From: a bacterium
GTDB lineage: Bacteria; Auribacterota; JABMQX01
Length of the DNA stretch: 5,791 bases
Direction of reading: 5' to 3'
Assembly (NCBI GenBank): GCA_013203085.1
Contig: JABMQX010000726.1
Span: 1 to 5,791 of the forward strand
Positions 1 through 4,989 of the stretch are shown piece after piece (within the stretch, counting starts at the first letter, position 1; each line of letters begins with the position of its first letter). The position numbers and the translations under genes were made by a program. A model generated the notes under the pieces. That model had not been told where the DNA came from and made no database searches. It saw only the letters and a program-made list of their open reading frames with translations.

Positions 1-121
1 TCCGGGCCGGAAGCGGCCCGTCCATTCCTCTGAAGCGATCCGGGGGCTTCAACGAATCGTTCCCGCCAGCTTCGCAAGTGCTCTGATTCATAAGTCCGTG
101 GACCTATTCTCTTTTCTGACT

Positions 122-178
122 GGATGACAGGATGAACGCGATTTTTTTGAATCCTGTCCATCCCTTATCCTGTTATCC
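122..178. repeat. Imperfect palindrome of GGAT/ATCC words
   Basis: The left arm GGATGACAGGAT (122-133) has two partners to the right. ATCCTGTCCATCC (151-163) is its reverse complement with one extra base, and ATCCTGTTATCC (167-178) is its reverse complement with one mismatch. A short T-rich spacer (about 142-147) lies between the arms. It can fold in two alternative ways. Similar intergenic words built on GACAGGAT/ATCCTGTC are, from memory, common as dispersed repeats in several environmental bacterial groups. No function can be assigned. Confidence 0.5.
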
Positions 179-238
179 CGTCAAAAAACCTCTTTTGAAA
201 CGCTATACGTGACCGTATTTGCGAGTCCATCCACTAAC

Positions 239-338
239 TGGCATGGGCATCTTGCCCATGATCCTTACACGGGCAAGCCTGCCCGGCCGGGGACGCCTGT
301 GCCACCATGCCAGCGCATTCGCGTCTGCTCGCCGCCGC
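239..338. repeat. REP-like hairpin repeat, copy A
   Basis: Bases 239-274 are identical to 690-725 over 36 nt. The block starts with a hairpin of 8-bp arms and 3-nt loop (CATGGGCA, TCT, TGCCCATG; 242-260). A second, altered hairpin follows (CGGGCA, loop AGCC, TGCCCG; 270-285). Then come the shared words GTGCCACCATGCCA (299-312) and CATTCGCGTCTGC (316-328). Compared with copy B this copy has about 15 extra bases around 275-290, which replace the clean second hairpin. It is a dispersed palindromic repeat, probably non-coding. Confidence 0.75.
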
Positions 339-632
339 GTGCAGATACAGCGCGGCCCGCAGGCGCGCACGTAGCGCGGCGCCACACCAGGAACCCAGAT
401 AGCGTTTTCACAGTTTCCGGGTAAACGCAGCTCATCACAGACTGGACTTATCGCTTGAAGACAACCCTCGGTGAGACAAAGTGGTAGGATGCTCTGTAGT
501 ACCCCCCCTATTCTTCAAAAAAAATAAGTACCATACCGACCGAGCGGTGTCAAGAAAAAAGTTGGCGATTCGAACGCCTCCGTCTGGGGCGGATGCACAG
601 TTGGCGAAGGGAAAAAAGGAAGAGGAACCTAA

Positions 633-644
633 CGCAAAGGCGCA
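633..644 (+). repeat. Short dispersed motif CGCAAAGGCGCA, left copy
   Basis: This is the perfect 12-nt core of a longer purine-rich stretch (about 631-657). The same core lies on the opposite strand at 837-848. The two bracket hairpin repeat copy B, giving a unit of about 216 bp with inverted ends. The motif is one I recognise as a frequent intergenic repeat in PVC-group and other environmental bacteria. No function is known to me. Confidence 0.5.
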
Positions 645-689
645 GAGTCGCAGAGAGCGGCATGAGAAAGACTTTGTCCTGGCCTGCCG

Positions 690-787
690 TGGCATGGGCA
701 TCTTGCCCATGATCCTTACACGGGCGAGACGCCCGTGCCACCATGCCACCACATTCGCGTCTGCCCGACGCCCCGCCATGGCGGGGC
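690..787. repeat. REP-like hairpin repeat, copy B
   Basis: This is the cleaner of the two copies. It holds three palindromes in a row: CATGGGCA-TCT-TGCCCATG (693-711), CACGGGCG-AGA-CGCCCGTG (719-737), and the perfect 18-nt palindrome GCCCCGCCATGGCGGGGC (770-787). The first two share 8-bp arms and 3-nt loops. It shares with copy A the 36-nt block at its start and the words GTGCCACCATGCCA (735-748) and CATTCGCGTCTGC (752-764). The strong hairpins suggest a mobile palindromic element of REP type or a structured transcript end. No open reading frame in it is convincing. Confidence 0.75.
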
Positions 788-836
788 AATCCTGAGCGCG
801 TCTCGCCCTCGATTTTTCTTACATCCTTCGCGTCTT

Positions 837-848
837 TGCGCCTTTGCG
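837..848 (-). repeat. Short dispersed motif CGCAAAGGCGCA, right inverted copy
   Basis: On the plus strand this reads TGCGCCTTTGCG, the exact reverse complement of 633-644. It sits in a longer pyrimidine-rich stretch (about 825-851). Together the two copies form an inverted pair around hairpin repeat copy B. Confidence 0.5.
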
Positions 849-892
849 AGAGGTCTCCTCACTCCGGTATTCTCTCGCCAAGACGTCCCGCG

Positions 893-937
893 CTCGCCGG
901 GGGCACGCTCCCCCGCGAGGTCCCGCCAAGGGCGGGA
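893..937. repeat. Tandem GC-rich hairpins
   Basis: Two hairpins lie side by side. The first (893-919) pairs CTCGC with GCGAG and GGGGG with CCCCC, with one bulged C at 898 and a 6-nt loop, giving a 10-bp stem. The second (921-937) pairs TCCCGCC with GGCGGGA around the loop AAG. The second has the same 7-8 bp arm and 3-nt loop plan as the hairpins in copies A and B, so it probably belongs to the same class of palindromic repeats. No T run follows either hairpin, so an ordinary intrinsic terminator is unlikely. Confidence 0.5.
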
Positions 938-1132
938 TAAGATCCAGCGGTACAAGGCCGCCTCCGGGTGGTCCGCGGGCTGTGCGGTGGGCGGTCTGGG
1001 GTCTGGAAGGGACCCGCGTGAGGCCCGAAATGCGAAACCCGATCCCTCTCCTACCTCTGCGCTCTCCCCGCTCTCTGGGTTCGGTTCGTCGCCCCCTGAG
1101 ACTGAGCGATTACACGTCAGGGAGATTTTCCG

Positions 1133-1161
1133 TTGACATCGCCAGCGGAGGCAGAGATAGT
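1133..1161 (+). promoter_or_regulatory. Sigma70-type promoter of the nucleotidyltransferase gene
   Basis: A perfect -35 box TTGACA (1133-1138) is followed by a 17-nt spacer and GATAGT (1156-1161), which matches four of six bases of TATAAT. Transcription would start near 1168, about 50 nt before the ATG at 1220. The TTG of this -35 box is also the first in-frame start codon of the long open frame. Reading it as a promoter explains it better than reading it as a start, because no ribosome binding site precedes it. Confidence 0.55.
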
Positions 1162-1219
1162 ATTAGCGGCGCGCCGGAGGAGATTAACAGGGGGGCGAGG
1201 CCCAAGAGGCTTGCGAGCA

Positions 1220-2392
1220 ATGACCATTCGCAATCTTCAACCTGAACAACAGCTCTGTTTGATTCTTGCGAGGATGTCTCTATCGCCCGAACTCGCGGCT
1301 CTCGCTAACTTCCTTATCCGCAATGGGCTGGATTGGGACACCATTCTCGATTTTTCCTCCAAACACAGGGTCTTCCCGCTGGTTTTTCGCCATTTGGAAC
1401 GCTTCGAGCCGGGGCTTGTTCCCCCCGCGACTATGAGGCTTTTTGGCGCTCTGTGCGCGGCAAACACTGACAAAAGCGATATGTTCGCGGACGAGCTGGC
1501 GAGAATCGTCAAGCGTCTCGGCAAGGCGGGGATTCCCGCAGTTTCGTTCAAGGGGCCGCTTCTCGCACACGTGATTTGGGGCGACCACCGCCTGTGGGTC
1601 GGGCAGGATCTGGACATCTTGGTTCAGCCGACCGACCAGAGGCGAGCGGAGAAGGTGCTGTGGGCTGACGGGTATCAGACGCTCATTGGGGCAGAAGAAC
1701 AACGCACCCCACATTCGCTTCTCCCGAACCGAGGCGCACCGGTGGTGACGCTTGCAAAGCATAATGCGCGCATCCCCATCACTGTGGAGCTCCACACGAC
1801 TCTCTTCCCATGGTGGATGGCCAGGAGACGCCTTGATGAGCAGGTGTGGCAGGCTGCACACCCCGGCAATATCTTTGGCGCTTCGGGGCTTTTGTTATCT
1901 CCCTCGTGGAACTTCATTCTCCTGTCATTACACGCATACAAGCATCTGTTTGTCTTCCTGAGGTGGGTGTGCGAACTTCATGAGCTGTGGAGAATGGCTA
2001 GCGCTGAGCAGGTTATGATTCTTCGAAAAAGTGAGCAGATTGGTTTGGATAGGGAGGTGTCTCTGTCTATCGCTGTGTCCGAACGCCTTCTCGGGAAAGT
2101 GTCAGACGTCAGCTCCTCTGTTAACAATGTCATGCTGACGCGACCCAGCGGAAATATGTTTGGCCCGCCCCCCTCGCGTCTCTCGCAGGAACTACTGTTA
2201 TGGAAGCTTCCGGGCAGGGCGATCTGCAAAATGCGTCGCCTGCTGGCGGCTGTGTTTGCGCCGACGGGCATTGAACGGCGCCATCTCTCCCTCCCTCGCT
2301 GGCTCCATTTTCTCCATTACCTCATCCGGCCGGTCAGGCTGGTACTGAAATATGGCCTTCGGCAACCCCTCGCTCCCAAGCAAGAACTCTGA
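1220..2392 (+). CDS. Nucleotidyltransferase family protein (NTP_transf_5 type)
   Basis: This is a predicted 390-residue cytoplasmic nucleotidyltransferase. The hallmark lies in the first half: KGP at residues 111-113 after a short beta strand (GIPAVSF), then the acidic metal-binding pair in GQDLDILV (D130 and D132), then RRAEKVLWADGYQTL, as in PF14907. The N-terminal stretch (SPELAALANFLIRNGLDWDTILDFSSKHRVFPLVFRHL) and the basic C-terminus (LHYLIRPVRLVLKYG) also fit that family. The arginine usually found just before the DxD pair is not in its normal place. I chose ATG 1220 because AGAGG (1205-1209) precedes it and family proteins start here; the frame is open back to TTG 1133, but that overlaps a promoter. 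Family members often sit in exopolysaccharide or peptide-modification clusters, but here the gene stands alone. Its substrate is unknown. Confidence 0.85.
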   Translation: MTIRNLQPEQQLCLILARMSLSPELAALANFLIRNGLDWDTILDFSSKHRVFPLVFRHLERFEPGLVPPATMRLFGALCAANTDKSDMFADELARIVKRLGKAGIPAVSFKGPLLAHVIWGDHRLWVGQDLDILVQPTDQRRAEKVLWADGYQTLIGAEEQRTPHSLLPNRGAPVVTLAKHNARIPITVELHTTLFPWWMARRRLDEQVWQAAHPGNIFGASGLLLSPSWNFILLSLHAYKHLFVFLRWVCELHELWRMASAEQVMILRKSEQIGLDREVSLSIAVSERLLGKVSDVSSSVNNVMLTRPSGNMFGPPPSRLSQELLLWKLPGRAICKMRRLLAAVFAPTGIERRHLSLPRWLHFLHYLIRPVRLVLKYGLRQPLAPKQEL

Positions 2393-3403
2393 ATTTCCCG
2401 CCCAGATCAGCTTTTTACGTGGAGGTGATGTTCTGAGCGTTTCTCTTTGGCTGTTCCTTGCCTCTCTGAGCTTGCATCCGAAGCCCTATCTTCTCACCTC
2501 ACTGGCAACGCGACCTGCCCCTATTGTCCTTGTACTCCGGCGCGGCATCTTGCCGGAACTATTTAGCGAATTACCTTTCCCGACCCCGGGGCTTGTCCCG
2601 CGTGGCCCCTCCGGATGCCCAAGATCGTTCCCGTTCAGAACTTGTGCTTGTTGCTCAATACCGTAAAAGCCGCCCTCCGATTCGGAAGGTGGTCCGAGAG
2701 CATGCAGGGCCTTGTCGCTCCAGAAGTTGCCGCTGTCGTCTGAAACCACGAGGTTACTGCTCGGGGGTGGCCAATTCGGGCTATTGGGGTACACACATAT
2801 CCGGCAAGCTTTGCCGGTTGCGCTATATCAGTGATTTACCGCTGGGTCAAAGACGGTCGCGGTTTCCCTATGACCGAGACTGGTTCATCGGGGAAGGATG
2901 AGTTGTCGGATCTGACGGAATCTTGAAGATCATTCGTGTCGCGCTTCCCCCCGCGGTGTTTGGACAGCTGGTCAGTCTCATTCAAACAAAACATAAACTT
3001 TGCATAGCTTCGAATCGGGCAGTTACGCCATTTAGCGTGCGTTACGGCCACGAAGCAGCAAACCTCACGACTGGCAGCAGGATGGGAGTACGGGCACGTC
3101 GAGCTATCTGGCGAAAACGCCTTCCGCCTGCCCATAACTTCCGATTCGGACGCCGATTACAGACACAAAGTTTGCACAGAATCACGGAAACAGATTCTTG
3201 CCGTTAGAAAGTGCTTCTTATGGCGTAAGGTTAAATCCATCTCAAGTGCGAAGGGGGATCGGGCCATTTTGTTTGTCGAACGTTTCCGCTCACCTGCCGG
3301 GACCGCCTTGACTGACTGCATGCCACGAGAAACCAGGATGGCGGCCCCGGTCAGTGTGCAGCGGGATGGTCAGCCCATGATCGCCATCGCAGGGAAAGAC
3401 TTC
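2393..3403. other. About 1 kb between convergent genes, no supported gene
   Basis: This gap separates two genes that point at each other. Short open frames exist on both strands, but none shows a recognisable domain, a ribosome binding site matched to a start codon, or protein-like composition. A strong Shine-Dalgarno-like GGAGGTGA at 2424-2431 has no usable ATG, GTG or TTG at proper distance. Two small hairpins resemble the repeats on the left: CGGCA-TCT-TGCCG (2543-2555) and CCGGCAA-GCT-TTGCCGG (2801-2817). No T-tailed terminator is visible for either neighbour. It may be decayed coding DNA. Confidence 0.55.
2801..2817. repeat. Isolated hairpin of 7-bp arms and 3-nt loop
   Basis: CCGGCAA, loop GCT, TTGCCGG is a perfect hairpin in otherwise featureless DNA. 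Its arm and loop sizes match those of the REP-like hairpins at 719-737 and 921-937, although the sequence differs. It has no T run after it and lies over 400 bases from the end of either neighbouring gene, so I do not read it as a terminator. Confidence 0.4.
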
Positions 3404-4303
3404 TTACTGGATCTGGTGGATTTCAAAGGCGTTGAGGATCGCCTTGTGACCTTCCCGTCTCTTTCTGGCAGGATCTGGGTACTTGTCGTCACCACCCTCA
3501 ATGATCACCAGAACATCATTGGCACCATCTGTCTTGAACCGGATGAGCGAGGTCGCGACCTTATCGTCGGAGGTTTCACTGGTCACCTTGATGCTTCTGG
3601 CCTCCTTGATCGACGTGATTCCTTTGCCGGCGCCCAAGCCCATACTCCAGTTTCGATAGCCAGGCAACGGCTCGGGAGGCAGCGGCACGGCACGGACCCC
3701 GGTCATGGACGGCATGCGGGAGGGCTGATCCAGAGAGTTGCGGGTACTTTGTTTCTTCGGTTCCCAGTGGTTGTGATAGCAGCTCATTTCGTATTCACCG
3801 GCCGGCAGGCCGTGGATGCGCAGCAGAATGTCCCCACGGTTTTCCCCGCCCCAATCAATGTTGTGGAACCAGCCGTTGGCAATTGGATCGCCCTGGGGCT
3901 TGCCCCTCGGCTTCCCGCCCCCGCCGAGGTTATCGCGTGCCATGCCGTAGACGTGAAAACCGCCGTTGCCACCGCCGCCGCAATCAATCAAGACATGGAC
4001 CCCTGTGTCGGCGAGACCAGTCGTTTTCGGTGGCTTGCCGCCGCCCGAACCGTCTTCCCAGACCGCGTCGTGCATGTACATGTCAGCCCAGCGGGCCGCC
4101 ACAAAAGGCGTCCAGCCCGGCTTCAGCGTGCCGGGAACGGGTGTGCGATCTTTCTCACTCTGCGGCAAGGCAAGGTCCACTTTTAACACGATCTTCCCTT
4201 TGGCCGCCGTAAGACGATCTTTGCTGGATTCGCGACCTTCCTCGCCGATCGAGAACGAACTCAAGGCATACAACAGAAGGACCGACAGTAGCACTTTCAT
4301 CAT
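3404..4303 (-). CDS. Secreted glycine-rich beta-sandwich protein of unknown function
   Basis: This is a predicted exported protein of 299 residues. The N-terminus is a clear signal peptide: a lysine, then the hydrophobic run VLLSVLLLYALSSF, with likely cleavage after SIG before EEG. The mature part starts a beta-rich domain (GKIVLKVDLAL, then PGWTPFVAARW). A glycine-rich middle follows (DCGGGGNGGFHVYG; a GGGG loop near 127-130), then LLRIHGLPAGEYEMSCYHNHW at about 160-180. It ends with SLIRFKTDGANDVLVIIEGGDD and AILNAFEI, a pattern recalling malectin-like or galactose-binding folds common in secreted proteins of planctomycetes and relatives. That fold is inferred; I recognise no catalytic site. 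The frame opens at ATG 4315, but ATG 4303 (or 4300) is better: GGAG at 4313-4310 lies 6 nt before it and the signal peptide then begins MMKVLL. The IS ends only 18 bases upstream. Confidence 0.85.
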   Translation of the reverse strand: MMKVLLSVLLLYALSSFSIGEEGRESSKDRLTAAKGKIVLKVDLALPQSEKDRTPVPGTLKPGWTPFVAARWADMYMHDAVWEDGSGGGKPPKTTGLADTGVHVLIDCGGGGNGGFHVYGMARDNLGGGGKPRGKPQGDPIANGWFHNIDWGGENRGDILLRIHGLPAGEYEMSCYHNHWEPKKQSTRNSLDQPSRMPSMTGVRAVPLPPEPLPGYRNWSMGLGAGKGITSIKEARSIKVTSETSDDKVATSLIRFKTDGANDVLVIIEGGDDKYPDPARKRREGHKAILNAFEIHQIQ

Positions 4304-4321
4304 AGGACGCTCCATGCGCTG

Positions 4322-4353
4322 GTGGGGACTTCATTAAATTGAGTTAACTTTTT
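4322..4353 (+). repeat. IS630 left terminal inverted repeat
   Basis: It matches the right end at 19 of 32 positions, including the first four bases and a block of five T at its inner edge. Its inner part overlaps a perfect palindrome, and it contains the -10 box of an outward promoter. Confidence 0.6.
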
Positions 4354-4361
4354 CATGAAAA
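4333..4361 (-). promoter_or_regulatory. Outward promoter in the IS left end, towards the secreted-protein gene
   Basis: On the minus strand TTTTCA (4361-4356; four of six to TTGACA), a 17-nt spacer and TTTAAT (4338-4333; five of six to TATAAT) are ideally spaced. Transcription would start near 4326, about 23 bases before the ATG at 4303. The whole promoter lies inside the IS. This is pattern-based and the DNA here is AT-rich, so chance matches are possible. Confidence 0.4.
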
Positions 4362-4365
4362 AGTT
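4346..4365. promoter_or_regulatory. Perfect 20-nt palindrome near the IS left end
   Basis: AACTTTTTCATGAAAAAGTT reads the same on both strands without a mismatch. It starts inside the left inverted repeat and lies about 75 bases before the transposase start. It covers the -35 region of the outward promoter and could be a binding site for a dimeric protein such as the transposase or a repressor. As a transcript it would fold into a weak AT-rich hairpin. Confidence 0.4.
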
Positions 4366-4386
4366 CTTGCGCGCTGTACAAAAATG

Positions 4387-4417
4387 TTCAACTATCTCTA
4401 TCCGGACAACTTATAAC
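4387..4417 (+). promoter_or_regulatory. Possible transposase promoter
   Basis: TATAAC (4412-4417) matches five of six bases of the -10 consensus. TTCAAC (4387-4392) is a weak -35 with a long 19-nt spacer. Transcription would begin near 4424, leaving a leader of under 20 nt that still includes the Shine-Dalgarno GGAGG at 4429-4433. The -10 is fair and the -35 doubtful. Confidence 0.3.
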
Positions 4418-4440
4418 CACAATTGTCTGGAGGAAGAGAG

Positions 4441-4989
4441 ATGGCTATATTCGTTCGTGAGCTCAAGGGCTGGGAAGCGACAAAGCTCCAGCAAACCCTC
4501 CGCAGGTCGAAGTCGCATACGGCTCTGGTGCGATCACAGATCGTGCTGGCCTCTGCCCAAGGGTTCAAAGTTCCGTTTATCTGCAAGCTGTTTGGGCTAT
4601 GCGAAAAGACCGTCCGGGAAACGATCCATGGCTTCAACAATGAAGGTCTGGCCGTTCTGGAACGGAGGTTTTCTCCGGGACGACCGCGGAAGTTCAGCGA
4701 TGATGACAGGTGGTCTATCATCGAGATTGCCACTTCTCGTCCGCGAGACCTCGGATTGCCCTTTTCCCGTTGGTCTTTATCCAAACTGCGTGATTACCTC
4801 ATCGCCCATGATGTGGTCGAAAGCATCAGCCTGTCTTGGCTTCGCCGCATTCTCCAAGAGGCCCAACTGTCCTATCAAAAGACCAGGACCTGGAAAGAGT
4901 CCAAAGACCCCAAGTTCGAGTCTAAAAAAAACGAGTTATCTCGTTGTACCGGCAGGTCCAAAAAGGAGGACCGCCGGATGCACGGGTGA
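4441..4989 (+). CDS. IS630 transposase, first frame (DNA-binding domain)
   Basis: This 182-residue frame holds the DNA-binding half of an IS630-family transposase. Residues about 18-85 form a helix-turn-helix of the usual type (SQIVLASAQGFKVPFICKLFG, then TVRETIHGFNNEGLAVLERR and the RPRKF arm). Residues about 90-150 form a second helix-turn-helix (RWSLSKLRDYLIAHDV, then ISLSWLRRILQEAQLSYQ). It ends in the WKESKDPKFE linker that in relatives leads straight into the catalytic domain. The start is ATG 4441, with GGAGG (4429-4433) 7 nt upstream. After the eight-A run at 4924-4931 this frame leaves the family sequence and stops at TGA 4987, adding about 20 unrelated residues. A protein made only from this frame could bind the IS ends and might act as a repressor; that is inference. 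Confidence 0.9.
   Translation: MAIFVRELKGWEATKLQQTLRRSKSHTALVRSQIVLASAQGFKVPFICKLFGLCEKTVRETIHGFNNEGLAVLERRFSPGRPRKFSDDDRWSIIEIATSRPRDLGLPFSRWSLSKLRDYLIAHDVVESISLSWLRRILQEAQLSYQKTRTWKESKDPKFESKKNELSRCTGRSKKEDRRMHG
4924..4977 (+). promoter_or_regulatory. Frameshift signal: A8 slippery run, two hairpins, internal SD
   Basis: The zero-frame codons TCT AAA AAA AAC contain A_AAA_AAC, a classic -1 slippery heptamer. Sliding back one base gives the second transposase frame, which is closed just upstream by TAA at 4923-4925, so the switch must occur between 4926 and 4989. A small hairpin CGAG-TTAT-CTCG (4932-4943) follows at once. Then comes a strong one (4949-4977): CCGGC/GCCGG and GGTCC/GGACC, a 10-bp stem with one bulged A at 4954. 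Its 8-nt loop and right arm contain AAGGAGG (4963-4969), a perfect Shine-Dalgarno. A simple loss of one A from an A9 run would look the same at the frame level. Confidence 0.55.

Larger units (their letters stand above)
1..1132. other. Repeat-rich intergenic region without a supported gene
   Basis: No reading frame here looks like a protein. The translated frames are arginine-, proline- and serine-rich, overlap on both strands, and coincide with repeated DNA motifs rather than domains. The content is structural: a 7-bp hairpin at 3-20 (CGGGCCG, loop GAAG, CGGCCCG), the GGAT/ATCC palindrome at 122-178, hairpin repeats at 239-338 and 690-787, inverted short motifs at 633-644 and 837-848, and GC-rich hairpins at 893-937. 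The first 120 bases could be the tail of a gene lying to the left, but none is identifiable. About 938-1132 I see nothing until the promoter at 1133. Confidence 0.7.

Noticed and set aside
1..127. Open frame from the left edge as the tail of an upstream gene
   Set aside because: All three plus frames are short and show no recognisable C-terminal motif, so there is nothing to support a gene call.
548..553. TTGACA on the minus strand as a promoter
   Set aside because: At 16-18 nt spacing the -10 matches are only about two of six, and no gene follows on that strand.
564..578. tRNA T-arm-like stretch on the minus strand (GGCG, loop TTCGAAT, CGCC)
   Set aside because: The loop fits a tRNA, but the outermost stem pair is A-A, no acceptor or other arms can be found, and no CCA region follows. 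A tRNA fragment or attachment site is not supported.
209..1136. Several short frames on both strands among the left-hand repeats
   Set aside because: Their sequences are translations of the hairpin repeats and of the CGCAAAGGCGCA motif, and they recur in different frames.
2424..2480. Possible small gene after GGAGGTGA with a hydrophobic start
   Set aside because: The only ATG near the site is 3 nt away and followed by a stop after one codon. The open frame would need a CTG start, and the product shows no domain.
2486..2830. Minus-strand frame with GNFWSDKALHALGPPSESEGGFYG
   Set aside because: It is hydrophilic and low in aliphatic residues, starts with GTG without a ribosome binding site, and matches no family I recognise.
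2744..2926. Short plus-strand frame ending YRWVKDGRGFPMTETG, reminiscent of an Ig-like strand
   Set aside because: It is closed by a stop just upstream, has no ribosome binding site, and the resemblance covers only a dozen residues.
3269..4186. Long plus-strand frame of 305 residues opposite the secreted-protein gene
   Set aside because: The minus-strand frame has a signal peptide, a ribosome binding site and protein-like composition. The plus-strand frame is its antisense shadow, with no domain and no ribosome binding site.
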